A stretch of 64,000 bases of DNA from Tipula vernalis (GCA_958295665.1 OY282559.1:268064057-268128056), one strand, 5' to 3'. Shown: positions 11,717 through 23,665, numbered from the stretch's first letter. The notes: a model not told the origin generated them from the letters alone. Made by a program: numbers and translations.

Positions 11717-12536
11717 TTATTGCTTTTTAATAACGCCAAGTCGTGATGGATCTTGACTGGGATAATGAACCCCACCCGGTGTTGGTGATATCACTCCGCT
11801 TTGGGCTGCAACTGCTGCCGTTGATGTTGCTAAAGCCGTTTGTGCCGTTGCCGGAATTGGAATAGCCTGAGTATTATATGCCTGACCATAGGTGCACCAG
11901 GTATCATTTCCAGTGGTAATTGATGTAATTTCACACCAGTGGCCCTATTCTGGTAATTCCCGGGGAACGGGGAATAATTTTTTTTTACAGCAGATATTCC
12001 CAGATACATATTTCCAACTTTTTATTCCCTATTTTCTTTAAGTGCATTCTGTCAATTGCGGAATAAATATACAGGGGAAATAAATTTAGTTGTATCAAAA
12101 TTATTATAATAACTCTTATTTATTATAATACTATCTTTAAAATTATTAACAGTATTAATATTATTAATTATTAATAACAACTACATATAAACAAACATTT
12201 TCGTTAAAAATCTATTCCCCATCAATTCATTCATAAAATCGGTGTGGAAAAACAAACGTCAAAACTGCTGTAATGGGGAATAATTTTTTCCCAATAAAAA
12301 CTCTTTCCCGAACACCAGAATACACTTTGGGGAAAAGGGAATAATACTGCAACAAAATTTAAAATTTCTATTCCCCGGGAATTACCAGAATAGGGCCACA
12401 GGTGGTAAAACTGCCATTTCAGATGATTGCAAATTAAAATAATCATTAGGATTTGGTGGCAGAGGTAAAGCACCGGGAAGGCCTGGCACCGGTTCAAATA
12501 TATATTGTCGAACTGTTTTCGCAACAGATACACACA
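11717..12536 (-). pseudogene. terminal exon of an unidentified gene, split by a MITE (left copy)
   Basis: An AG acceptor at 12,537-12,538 opens a proline-rich frame containing VPGLPGALPLPPNPND, interrupted by a MITE at 11,940-12,398. Beyond the MITE, coding character resumes (IPIPATAQTALATSTAAVAA, then HYPSQDPSRLGVIKKQ), with a stop at 11,717-11,719 and an AATAAA-type signal next to it. The two halves also differ in frame between the GAPMV and GQAY blocks. The Pro/Ala-rich composition, acceptor site and poly-A signal look like the 3' exon of a cellular gene rather than a transposon gene, but I cannot name it. It is not functional as it stands. The same object, in mirror image, lies in the right arm at 24,873-25,692. 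Confidence 0.5.
11940..12398. mobile_element. 459-bp MITE, left-arm copy
   Basis: The ends form a perfect inverted repeat, TGGCCCTATTCTGGTAATTC, continuing into CCCGGGGAA. CAG on each side is a possible 3-bp target duplication. The interior is AT-rich with no open frame of note. It interrupts a coding exon. The identical insertion in the other arm shows that it predates the inverted duplication. The superfamily is uncertain. Confidence 0.75.
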
Positions 12537-13404
12537 CTGTATACTCAGATCACAAACAGTATACCCTATTAAAAACTACATCGCAAATATAACTGACACT
12601 TTTTGTGGTAGATTTCTACAATACAAAACGAAATGTATTTAAATTAAGAAACGGTATTCACGTATTTTTTATTCATTCCTTAAATTTTACTAAAATTTTC
12701 TTCATTTTTCATCGGATTAAAATGTAATAAACCATCAGCAGTTCGATAATGGGTTTAATTCTTTTACAGTTTACGCCAACAGTTTTTGATCTATCAATGC
12801 TTATTAATGAATTAACCACTGATACAATGGGATTCTCAAATTTTTCCCATACAAAACATATGTAAAGTCCAATTTTTTTTACCCCAATTTTCTTGAATAA
12901 AAACTTTTATTGATTTGAAATATTATTATTGAAATGGTATCTAGAATGTTTATTTTACACATCATCAAAAATTCTTTAAGAGACAAGTGTTTTATTAATT
13001 CACTATGATTAAATTAAAATAAAAACTAATTTGCAATAAATGCACCAACACAAACGCAATAATATTGAGCTTTTAAATAAAATGTATAAACAACAATTGA
13101 TTGGGTCACAGAGCCATCCATTGGTGAAATTACAGCGTATATTACAAAAAGCATCAATTAACTATTATTATAAAACTCGCCGACGCGGGGCGTAATTTCA
13201 CAATTTATCTCGATTCGTTAACAAATATAAGTAAGTATCACAAAATATTATATTGTACCCGTTTCACCCTCTTAAATTAAAGATAACTCAACCTGCGAGA
13301 ATGCCGTTTCAAGTGCGGAACAGTGACCGTCATTTACAGAAATACCCGGTACAAATTTAGGTTTGGATTATTGCGTCATAAAATTAAAGCGAACGGATTA
13401 AAAG

Positions 13405-13743
13405 GTGCGATCAAATGAATTCATGTTTTGCAGAGAAGAGAATTATTCGTTGATGTTTAATTCAGCTATTTTTCGATGCATGATGGGCTATTCGAGAAAA
13501 TATTTTTGTTCAGTGGTGTGTAGTTGCCAAATCATTCAAATGCTAAGATTCGGGAACCAGTATAAAATGTATCCACAAATTTGCCATTCCACATTTTGTC
13601 ATGATTGCTTCACAGTTTATCACAAACTTGCGAAACGTATGGCCTATTCAAAAATGAAGAAAATAAATAAAAGACATCCTGAATCAATTGAGTCCTTTAA
13701 GAACATGTGCTGTAACGTCGAAGGAATTATTTGCGGTCGTTAG
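13405..13743 (+). CDS. 112-residue cysteine-rich frame, unknown (left-arm copy)
   Basis: This ATG-to-stop frame of 112 residues has about ten cysteines, including a CHSTFCHDC cluster near residues 53-61. I recognise no domain. A duplicate with one visible residue change (His to Asn in the NKRHPES segment) lies in the right arm at 23,666-24,004. An AG acceptor upstream near 13,338 hints that it could be part of a larger exon. It could equally be a chance frame preserved only because the arms are young. No function is proposed. Confidence 0.3.
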   Translation: MRSNEFMFCREENYSLMFNSAIFRCMMGYSRKYFCSVVCSCQIIQMLRFGNQYKMYPQICHSTFCHDCFTVYHKLAKRMAYSKMKKINKRHPESIESFKNMCCNVEGIICGR

Positions 13744-14796
13744 GATCGGAATCACACTATGTTTCGTTCGTTAAAACGGACCAAGGACAAAATTATGGGC
13801 CATAGTGTTTGCTTGACGATACTACATGTGTATGTATCAAAGTGAGGAACTGCGTAAATATAAATAAGCTGTGCGGGACTATCCTTATTAGACAAATATG
13901 TACGAATAATAATACATATAATAAATATAACTTGAAATTAAATTTGCTAAAATACACCAATTTTCGTTTTATTTCGACTAAACATTTTTGAATTAAGAGA
14001 CATCTTTTGATCGGTTTTGGAAACATAATAAAGCACAAAATTTTGATAATCGGCTGCAATTTGTATTTTTTTATTTAAATAAAACATTTTATATTATCTA
14101 ATTTAAATATTTTATTTTCCTAAATTTCAAATAATATTTATTTACAAATAGGTATATATTAAGATATATACATATTTGCAAATAAATATATGTATTTTTA
14201 TAAATGACAGTTGTTGTGATTTTTTGTATTTTTTTGGCCATATTGTAGAGGGTGATCCATCAAAAGCGACATAGTTCTTATAGATATTTGTAAATATTGA
14301 AAATCATGCCTTTATTTCTGAATAAAAGTTTGATTTTATATTATAAATGGGAAACCATAATTTCTTTATCACTTCCGGTCGTTTACGATTCTATTGTAAA
14401 ATTTTGTATGACCTTTTTCTATATAATAAAATGGCATCAAGCAGTTCGCATTGAATTACCCTATATTTAAACTATTTGGTCTATTCAGCCAGTTTACACT
14501 TGCTTTCTTGCATTACGTTTCTCACCTTGTTCCCTTCCTCTGTACCTACAAACACAATTTCGAGGTTAGGATTCTTTAATTCTTTTTTCGCCAAACATTT
14601 TTTTTAATTCTAGCAATTTCTTCGCACTAATACAAACAAAAACGATATATCAAATATTTCAACGTTGCATTATTTTTTTTCGTTTTCGTATTTTATCGAC
14701 GTAGTATTCGTGAGGAATGGCTAGCATTCATAAAAAGGGAATACTGAATAAAAAAAAACTTAGATAAATTAATCAAAATAATTTTCCCTAGGAATT

Positions 14797-16028
14797 TTTG
14801 GTTCGCCTACAGCTAGCTCGGGACCGAAACCGATGTAGCCGGATTGCTGACACAGTACGGGCCAGTAATGGCCTGTAAAAACCGTTTTTATTATTATTAT
14901 TATTCTGAATCAACTGGTATCACTTTAAAGAATTAAAATATTCCCAACAATAACGCAACAGATATTGGAATAATAGCAACCATTTTAATGGCAGTTATCA
15001 TCTTCATTGCACGAATGGGATACAAGGAACGGAGTAAGATGGTTTGGCTTCCAAAAGAAGACACTAAACTGATAAAAGTTCAGTTGAATTGGTTGTATTC
15101 CCAGTGGTATTGTTGTCTGATCCACGAGACGAGGATTTTTAAAGGGGGAGAAGTTAAGTACAAGATATAGCCAGGTCATCAAGTTATGCCACCGGATTCT
15201 ATGGGAAATCATATCATCAAAACATGGAATGCTCAAATTCGAGGGGTCCCCTGGATTAAGAATTAATTGTTTACTTTACATAGATTTACAATTATCTATT
15301 TGTTTCGAATGGGTGCCTCAGTCGCTCAACCTATCATCATGAAATTGTCACCATGTATATATTGCATGTCCAGAACAAACCTTACGATATTTTTGATGGA
15401 GCTGGACTCCGTGGTCTAAGAGCCCCGGTACAATTTTTTACTAAAATTTCGTTTTTTTTAAATTCATTCACGGGAGTTTGATTATTTTATTAGTTAATTA
15501 TTTAATTTTATTAATTTGATTAATTATTAATTTTTTAATTTAATTGAATATAATTAATTCAATTAATGTAATTTATCAAATTAACTTAATTAAGGAAATT
15601 AATTTTAATAATTTAAATTTAAGTCAAGCATTCAAATAATAATTTAAATAAATTTAAATAATAATTTAAATTTAAGTCAAATTTCTACGTCATTCATAAT
15701 ATGCATACTAATGATCCATTATTATGCAATGAGTTGTTTTGTCAAGTCCAGCTTAAATTATTTTGATTACTATACACGATTTTGTACTGAAGTACTATTT
15801 AATCGGTCCGCAGTTCTGTGCCATGCATTGTTTTGTGATATTCTGTGTTTACACTGTTTTATATAAATTTAAACCCTCTTTTGAAATGTAACATAGTGCG
15901 CTGCTTCGATATTCTATAAAACTTCGGAAATAATTATATTTTAGAATTTATTTTACTTTCTATTTTCGTCAATTAATGCCACCGTTCCAATCGCTAGTAC
16001 ATAGTTTATAATAAATAAAGACGAAAAT
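14797..16028. other. centre-left spacer of the hAT block
   Basis: A G+C-richer patch at 14,800-14,880 ending in a run of TTA repeats (about 14,887-14,905) looks like the 3' tail of a small non-LTR element. A frame near 14,950-15,170 encodes one likely membrane segment (GIIATILMAVIIFIARM) and nothing else I recognise. From 15,470 to 15,680 the sequence is almost pure A and T with AATTAAAT-like repeats. No confident gene was found. Confidence 0.35.
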
Positions 16029-16697
16029 GTGTTAATTCCGCTCATTCCTATGATTCACAGCGATTTGCCGTTTGAATTTAAGCGTCTACAATTTCCATTG
16101 CGCCTTGCTTTCGCAATGACAATTAATAAAGCCCAAGGACAATCATTGAAAATAGCTGGTGTGAATTTGGAAAATTCATGCTTTTCGCATGGCCAACTAT
16201 ATGTTGCTTGTTCCAGAGTGGCAATGCCAAAAAATTTGTTCATTTTCCCACCGAATGGAAAAACCAAAAATATTGTTTATCCAAAAGCATTGAAATAAAA
16301 GTTAAAAGTATAATATTTTATTTATTATTCACATTGATCATCAAAAAATTGTTTATATATACATACATACGTATATGATATATACGAAGGTCGTACTGAA
16401 AGAAGTGCAGAAAGTAATGTCAAACATTATCATTGAGAATGTTCTATAATGTTCCCATACTTGCCTGTTGCCTGTCAGGAGGCAATTACAATACAGGCAA
16501 ATCTTAAAATATCAATATGTGCCCCCCCCCCTTCTTTCCCTGAAATAATGGAAAGTTACTGAACTCAGCTACTGATGATTTCCTTTGATAAATGATTGCA
16601 ACTACAGAGACGTCGAGAGATTTCTTGCAAAATATCCGAAGTTCAAAAAATTTCAATTTCTCAGGTTCTCCCGTGCGACGCCAGGTAATTCAGCTAG
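16029..16697 (+). pseudogene. Helitron remnant: helicase C-terminus and 3' end
   Basis: The 89-residue frame matches the last part of a Helitron or Pif1-like helicase: PLRLAFAMTINKAQGQSL (motif V region) and GQLYVACSRV (motif VI). It lacks everything upstream. About 370 bp further on, at 16,670-16,697, the sequence CCCGTGCGACGCCAGGTAAT then CAGCTAG resembles the short hairpin and CTAG end of animal Helitrons, in the right orientation for this coding strand. I therefore read the stretch as the 3' end of a 5'-truncated rolling-circle element, now an insertion inside the hAT block. A C-run lies at 16,512-16,521. Confidence 0.7.
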
Positions 16698-16927
16698 ATT
16701 TTATATAAATAAAAGTCAAATCATCAAATATGTAAATGCACATGTATTAAAATACACTTGCATATTTTTATTATAAAAAGTAAAGTAAAAATATAAAAAT
16801 TTAGATTTAAGTTGGTAACCATATAAAGCGGACATAGTCCTAAAAAGTATTATTTTAATTTAAACTTTTAAGTATAAACTTAATTTACATACATATTATC
16901 TACATAACATACAATAATTATTTGATT

Positions 16928-19900
16928 TTATGATTGAATTAGCTCGTCTAATTCTTCCTCTAACTCAGTATAGTCCAATTCGTCATTGATCCTTAGTGAA
17001 TAATACACGTGTAATAACTTTTTAGAACGTTCGAAACTTAGGCGATTTCTTATCGGCGAATGTACATGTGCCCAGCTGGAAAATACTCGCTCGATCTGTG
17101 CTGATGACGCAGGAACTTTAAGCAGTTGCTTTGCGAATTGGGATAAAATGGGGTATTTTGTTTGTGCCATATTCCAAAACACGAGTGGTCTTTTAATGCA
17201 TTTTTCAAAAAGCATTTTGAAAAATGGATTCTGTGACCTGAAGTCGTCAAATTCTTCGATTCCGGCCCCGTTAAACTTTCGTAGTATAAAATTATTTATT
17301 TTATTAGTATGTTCACTTTTAAGTTTTCCACTGTCCATAAGCGGATGTAGGTAAAATGCCGTTAGGGCATATTCGTTTAGTGCCATTTCTTTTCTAGAAT
17401 TTAGTTTCGATTTGAACTTAATAGGTAACTGAAGATCCAACCATAAGTTGGCTGAATCGGCAATAGAAAATGACGTTGATTGGCACATATTAATTATATG
17501 GCATATAGGATCGAATATTTTAATATTATCCTTTATTTTTTCTATAAATTCGTCTTCAAAAATAAGGGCCACAACCGCTGGTTTAACTTTTTTACATTTG
17601 GACTCAACTGTTACCTTCTTCATGTATTGCAAATTGTTTATTAATGATTGATATGCATCTCTGTATGAGCACCATCGCGTCTCACAAGGCAGGCTCACTT
17701 TACTGCCACCGTACATAACAATTTGTTTTTCAAAGTCGGAATGCTTAAATTCCTTGAGCACAATTAACAGCCTATCCGTCAGGGCTGTATCCAACACATC
17801 GTTTCCCAATAAATTTGCGGTATGGCTATTACATGTACTGTGCCATAAAATATGACTAGTAAGTCTACCCATTTTGAGCATACAACTAGCGTTATCCGAA
17901 ACAACAGCGTACACCTTCGCATTGTACAATTCTTTTGCAATATCTACGGATTCCATTAGGATTTCAGCTAATTTTTCTCCTGTCTCACTTTCACCTGTTA
18001 GGTCCCAAGCTTGCAAAAATGCTTGTTCGTTACTGGCATCATGCAACATAGTTACCACAAGCTTCGAGTTGCTAGCGCTATTTTTCCAGCCATCAATCAA
18101 TAATACAGATTCCTCCGAAATTCTTGCTTTAGCATTTGATATACAATTGGAATACGCATCGTCCAGCAATGTCGTTGATAACGCCTTGCGCCCTGGCAAT
18201 TTTAAAGCGTACGCTGGCCTTAACTTTCTAATAAAAGATTTGAAGTGCTTTGATTCGACCAATCTTAAAGGTAAGTTACATCCGAAAATCAATTTGGCTA
18301 GTTCCTCATTTAGTTCCTTTTCCTCTTTTTCGTTTAGCCTATCTATATAATTTGCAACGGTACTTGTATTTTTCATTGTTTTGGAAACACGTTTATTTTG
18401 TTTAGGGGAACCGAAAGATCGTTGTATATTTTGTTTAGATGAGATTTGGTCAAGCGATATTACAGAACCTATTATTGGTTGATCGATTGATGACGATGAC
18501 GACTCTATTATGTAACTAGATGAAAGATGGTTTGAAATATTCGATAGCTGCGAGCATACCGTTGGATTTGAGGACGATGATGATGACTGAACAACGTACG
18601 TTTCAGAAATATTTTGTTGACTTGAAATTTCCAGCGCCTATAAAAAAAAATTATATTAGTTTGAAGATTTTGTTTTTTTCTTTCTTCTCTTCTACGGATT
18701 ATTAAACGTTTTAAATTATTGTAATAATATTATTATCCGTCAATTGTAGACGCGAATTGAATTTTTAAATACATGTGAACTTAATACCTTATCGAAAAAG
18801 GAAAAAGGGGAACCAACAAATTTATTCTAGTAGACTGCGATTGCAATAGAGAAAGAATAATTGAAAAGCAAAACAGTAAGCCAATTTATTCTAGAGAAAG
18901 AGACATAATGTTCGATAAAGGCTGTGGACGAATAGTCGGGTAAATCGATTAGTACAGTAAATTGAAATTTTAGAACACAGTTACCTCTGATGTCGTGCGA
19001 ATTCTCTAGTAATTACTTTTGTCAAAAATTGTTTGGCGGGTTAAATTCTAATGTATATAGTAGGCACAACGTACAAAAAAAATGTCAAAAATTGTGTCAA
19101 ATGTTTGTAAACATTTCAAAAAAATATAAAATATCTCTCAAATATCATTTTTGGTGGTGAAAAATGGCTCCATGTCCTGTTGTTAATAAATTGTTATAAT
19201 TGTTCTAACTATTAATAATAATTAGAATGCAATGTGTCACAATAATTATTTAAAGTTACACAAATGTCAGGAAAATAACAACAACAAACCATTTACTCTT
19301 TTTTCATTCTTTTACCCTCCTTTTTAGTACGGTATTTGTATTTACCGTCTACACTGTTAAAATTTAGGTAAAGCGAGTATTTACCCGACTATTCGCCCAC
19401 AGCCAAAGTATCGCAAAAAACTGTTGTTCCAAAATCCCGTGCCTGGCCTAAGAAAATACTTTCAATGTAAATATTTTCGAAACAAAGTTAAATGCTTACA
19501 AAATTTACAAGTTATCTTTTTATAGAATCAGGGCCCAGGACTATTTTAATATTACGTTTACACCAGTAGAATAAAAGTATGGATCAAAAAAATATCACGA
19601 TAAACTCAAAGTAAAATTCTTTATTACTTTATCGCATACTTTTTTGCTATTATAGTATTGTACGTATCTAAAAAGTATGGTATAATGTTATGCGGTGTAA
19701 ACCATACTATAATACTTTTTAGATACAAAAAATGTCATTTTATTTCAATCTTTTGTTTATTGATGAAAAAAAAGTGTAAATGGCGATGGATTATGAAATT
19801 GGTAAAACACTAAAGTTATAAACTATTATAATTTGTGTTCACAAAACTGTGGTATAAACTAGTGGAGAAAAATATTTTATAATTTAAACTATTAAAGTAG

Positions 19901-21321
19901 CTATGGTGTAAACGTGGTATAGCCAACTAAACAAAAATATAAAAGAAAAATTGAATAAAATAATCATCAAAGGAGAAAATAAATTAATTAAGCAAAAAGA
20001 TTTGGCCAAATATGTTGGTAGTATAACTATAGATTCAATATTTTGACAAACATCTTAACGCTATAACTCGAAACAACCAGAAAGCTTTTGCTATGTTAAA
20101 TAAATTATTTTGCTGCAAAACATTAAAAAAACATGTTAAGATAAGCTGTTATCAATTATTGATAAAGCTAATAATCAAATAAGGCGATCCAATATGGTAT
20201 AACAAAACTCCGAGAATAATGGAGAAAATAAGAAAATTCGAAAGGAAATACATAAGAAGATATTTATCAAAGTATAGAAAATTAGAAAACTTACAACATT
20301 ATATTTCAAATAAGAACCTATATAACTCGGTAAAATTTGATAGAAGCGATTTGTCTATTTTAAATTTATTTCGGGATCTCATTCGTAGGTCTATAGCTAA
20401 TGTTGAAAATTCCATGATTTATGCAATGTATGTGCACTGATATCTTATATTTTGTCTATCTGGATCAAGCGGAGTTAATTCAAAATCATAATACTGCCGT
20501 GCCCATTTACCATAAACTCAGAAGAAAAAATAATAAGTCATTCAATCCAAGTATTTTTCAAGACCCTCATACTACCAGGTTCAATACTACTATTTCAGAC
20601 AAATCAAAAATCAAATTTTGTAAAAAAATAATCTAACGACTTATGAAGATTCAATATTATATGCAGAATTAAGTTCAGACCACAACCATCAAATGATAAT
20701 ATGTAGAATGGACTGATTATTGAACTAATTCTAAGAAGTCATATAATTTCAAAAAACTTAATTCGGAAAAAATTCGAAATAAAAAGTATAACAAAGAAGA
20801 CTATATAACTCCACCTTTAATTGATGGCTCACGAACTATATACATATTTGTCAACTGAAAAAGTCAACTTAATAGCTGACACATGGAAATATTCATAAGC
20901 AAAACAACAGTTTAGTATACAAAACTATGATACTCGTACAATACAATAAATCTTACCAATGAATTAAAAGTCTAATATCTACATACACAACTAAAAATTA
21001 GCAAATCTCCTAAGCATTTGACTTACCGCATCACTCCTGTTAGTGTCACTGCTATCTAATATAACAATATTAGTATCATTCTTACTATTGTCAGTGTCGG
21101 TTGGTATTTTGCAAATATTTCTGTAACATGTTAAATTATCAAATATGTTAAATGTAACAAATAAATATATTTTTACTTTACCTGTGCCCTTTTAATCTGT
21201 TACTTGCGGTATTCTGCAGTTGTTTGTTACAGACCGTGCAAGTTGCAACGTGCTTCCCATTATTTTTTCCTAAATAAAACCCCAGCTCATTAAATGCTTT
21301 TCCTTTCGGTCGGCCAACCAT
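16928..21321 (-). CDS. hAT transposase, three exons, apparently intact
   Basis: The predicted protein (about 647 residues) would cut and paste hAT DNA in the nucleus. Exon 1 (21,321-21,182) starts MVGRPKGKAF and encodes a BED zinc finger (Cys28, Cys31, His46; Cys50 is in exon 2). Exon 2 is 21,120-21,027 and exon 3 is 18,637-16,928. All borders have GT/AG signals (GTAAAG, TTACAG, GTAAGT, TTATAG) and the phases join cleanly. Exon 3 has a Ser-rich linker, then a DUF659-like RNase H fold with Asp260 (LIDGW), Asp326 (SDNAS), the CETRW motif and Glu594 (SSAQIERVFSSW) in the C-terminal dimerisation domain. No stops or frameshifts are visible. Intron 2 is about 2.4 kb and filled with MITEs and a LINE piece, odd for a compact transposon gene. 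The exon joining is inferred from splice signals and frame. Confidence 0.8.
18920..19404. mobile_element. 485-bp MITE in intron 2 of the hAT gene
   Basis: The ends are inverted repeats of about 26 bp, GGCTGTGGACGAATAGTCGG at the left and its complement with one change at the right, both extending into GTAAAT. The interior is non-coding. No convincing target duplication is visible; AAA on both sides is weak. The superfamily is unassigned. Confidence 0.65.
19554..19915. mobile_element. 362-bp palindromic MITE in intron 2
   Basis: ACGTTTACACCA at the left end recurs inverted at 19,904-19,915. Inside, GTATCTAAAAAGTAT at 19,664-19,678 pairs with its complement at about 19,712-19,726, so the element is a nested hairpin. 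It is non-coding. The target duplication is not clear. Confidence 0.5.
19925..20640 (+). pseudogene. LINE 3' fragment, antisense within the hAT intron
   Basis: Coding remnants of the C-terminal part of a non-LTR RT polyprotein appear in shifting frames: KYVGSITIDSIF, AITRNNQKAFAMLNKLF, GDPIWYN and then IRKFERKYIRRYLSKYRKLE. This is the region after the RT thumb, with no catalytic motif remaining. Stops near 20,052 and 20,180 and later frame changes make it dead. It is 5'-truncated, as LINE insertions usually are. I cannot assign the clade firmly; the RKFERK block recalls I/Jockey-group elements. Confidence 0.6.
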
Positions 21322-21445
21322 TGTGAGTTTCCTTCGACAGTTGTATGTACCTAATAACTTATAAAAAAGACCAAATTAATTATTTTTATTAAATATTTAT
21401 TATTAATAATAAGCCCAAATAGAAAACATGGCATGCTAATTCTAA

Positions 21446-21628
21446 AAAGCGCTACAGACGATCCGACTTATCGGACCGACCGTTGGTCAGACGGTCGGAT
21501 GGAATTTCCATCCGACACATCCAACATAATTTTATTCGACCGACATGCATACACACTATCCGATTTTACATCCAATCCAACCAAATTGGTCCGACCGTCC
21601 GACCAAATCGGATCGTCTGTAGCGCTTT
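21446..21628. mobile_element. 183-bp MITE with TAA target duplication
   Basis: AAAGCGCTACAGACGATCCG at the left end pairs with its complement at the right end, and TAA stands directly outside both ends (21,443-21,445 and 21,629-21,631). The interior repeats CGGTCGGA-type motifs, so most of the element folds on itself. A 3-bp TAA duplication fits PIF/Harbinger or ISL2EU-like MITEs. It lies about 120 bp upstream of the hAT start codon. Confidence 0.75.
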
Positions 21629-21631
21629 TAA

Positions 21632-22491
21632 GACTTATGTAAAATCACAACTTAAAACATTTTATATAATTACATATGTACATCACAAAAAAATTAAACA
21701 TGTAAATGTCCCACAAAATAGGAAAAATTGATCAATTATCGATTATCGATACGTATATTTTTTTTTAACCGTTTTTAATTGTTTTACACACGGACACGAA
21801 ACACTTTAATATGAAATATTTCAAAATTCTTGCTGCGACTGTCGTAATGAGTACTTGAGTTGAGGAGATACCGTTGATTATGATTATTTTTCACAATTCA
21901 GTAAACCCCATTCGACATAAATAACCAATGACCCCCCACTACACAAAATTTTAATAAGTGTGGTTCAAAACCCAACCGGAAAATAAACCCAATAAACATT
22001 CACGTTGAGATTTTCGATAAAAAAACGAACTTCTTATAAATATGTATAATTAAATAACAGAAATTAAGTGGAAGTTTTCAAAGGAATGTACCAAAATTAA
22101 AAGGTACGTATCGAAATTCTAGTATCGGCAAAATGTACCAAATTTGATACAATTGTGTCAAAGTGGTAACACTGGTTATTGACGATTGTAAATGTTCGAA
22201 AAGCGCCGACCTACCGAACAAATTAAGAACTGAGCTAGCTATCCTTAAATGACATTTCGTAATAACAAAAATATTATAACACAATTGTTGTAGAAATATT
22301 AAAACACAAAACTAATATAATTTTTATTTGTTTTAAGTTTTAATTCGAAAAAACACAATTAGCAACACTTAAAAAGTCCAATAACAAATGTAAATCACCT
22401 CTTAAACGTCAAATTGGGATAGCTAGATCAGTTCCAAATTTTTTCGCTACGTGGTACTCGTAATCCTCCAATCGTCAATCCGCCAATTTAC
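21632..22491. other. AT-rich 5' flank of the hAT gene
   Basis: No coding sequence was recognised. A string that reads CAGTGTTACCACTTTG on the minus strand ends at about 22,171 and resembles a hAT terminus, but no inverted partner was found downstream of the transposase. The promoter of the hAT gene would be expected here; no distinct TATA box can be singled out in such AT-rich DNA. Confidence 0.35.
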
Positions 22492-22921
22492 ACTTGCTTT
22501 CTTGCATTACGTTTCTCTGCTTTCAAAAAATCAATCGACGTTTACACTAGTTTCTTGAAACGCGTTTCTTTTGAATTATTTGTCTATGTATATGTAAAGG
22601 ATGAGAACAGCAATTTCCTAGGGAAAATTATTTTGATTAATTTATCTAAGTTTTTTTTTATTCAGTATTCCCTTTTTATGAATGCTAGCCATTCCTCACG
22701 AATACTACGTCGATAAAATACGAAAACGAAAAAAAATAATGCAACGTTGAAATATTTGATATATCGTTTTTGTTTGTATTAGTGCGAAGAAATTGCTAGA
22801 ATTAAAAAAAATGTTTGGCGAAAAAAGAATTAAAGAATCCTAACCTCGAAATTGTGTTTGTAGGTACAGAGGAAGGGAACAAGGTGAGAAACGTAATGCA
22901 AGAAAGCAAGTGTAAACTGGC
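22492..22921. mobile_element. 430-bp MITE spanning the right-arm inner junction
   Basis: The ends are 36-bp inverted repeats (22,492-22,527 and 22,886-22,921) differing at one base, with the core ACACTTGCTTTCTTGCATTA. The right arm starts inside this element at about 22,615. The left arm has only the matching end at 14,488-14,523 and then diverges at about 14,797. The duplication breakpoint therefore lies within the MITE. It is non-coding. Confidence 0.75.
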
Positions 22922-23665
22922 TGAATAGACCAAATAGTTTAAATATAGGGTAATTCAATGCGAACTGCTTGATGCCATTTTATTATATAGAAAAAGGTCA
23001 TACAAAATTTTACAATAGAATCGTAAACGACCGGAAGTGATAAAGAAATTATGGTTTCCCATTTATAATATAAAATCAAACTTTTATTCAGAAATAAAGG
23101 CATGATTTTCAATATTTACAAATATCTATAAGAACTATGTCGCTTTTGATGGATCACCCTCTACAATATGGCCAAAAAAATACAAAAAATCACAACAACT
23201 GTCATTTATAAAAATACATATATTTATTTGCAAATATGTATATATCTTAATATATACCTATTTGTAAATAAATATTATTTGAAATTTAGGAAAATAAAAT
23301 ATTTAAATTAGATAATATAAAATGTTTTATTTAAATAAAAAAATACAAATTGCAGCCGATTATCAAAATTTTGTGCTTTATTATGTTTCCAAAACCGATC
23401 AAAAGATGTCTCTTAATTCAAAAATGTTTAGTCGAAATAAAACGAAAATTGGTGTATTTTAGCAAATTTAATTTCAAGTTATATTTATTATATGTATTAT
23501 TATTCGTACATATTTGTCTAATAAGGATAGTCCCGCACAGCTTATTTATATTTACGCAGTTCCTCACTTTGATACATACACATGTAGTATCGTCAAGCAA
23601 ACACTATGGCCCATAATTTTGTCCTTGGTCCGTTTTAACGAACGAAACATAGTGTGATTCCGATC

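Larger units (their letters stand above)
11184..14796 (+). repeat. left arm of 3.6-kb inverted repeat
   Basis: This sequence reappears almost unchanged on the other strand at 22,615-26,216. The outer junction lies in GTAGTAG..CGACCATTTTT and the inner junction just after TTTTCCCTAGGAA. Differences seen by eye are few: one base in the 112-residue frame near 13,675, small changes in a TAA-type microsatellite near 11,250, and single substitutions. Contents, outer to inner: AT-rich sequence, a broken gene exon with a nested MITE (11,717-12,536), a 112-residue frame (13,405-13,743), AT-rich sequence, and a truncated MITE end (14,488 onward). The spacer between the arms is about 7.8 kb. Confidence 0.92.

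Noticed and set aside
14950..15170. Membrane-protein exon (possible receptor fragment)
   Set aside because: Only one hydrophobic segment is visible and the flanking residues matched no family I could name with confidence.
22160..22171. CAGTGTTACCAC as the 5' terminus of the hAT transposon
   Set aside because: No matching inverted end lies downstream of the transposase and no 8-bp duplication is visible, whereas the outer pair at 10,719 and 26,467 has both.
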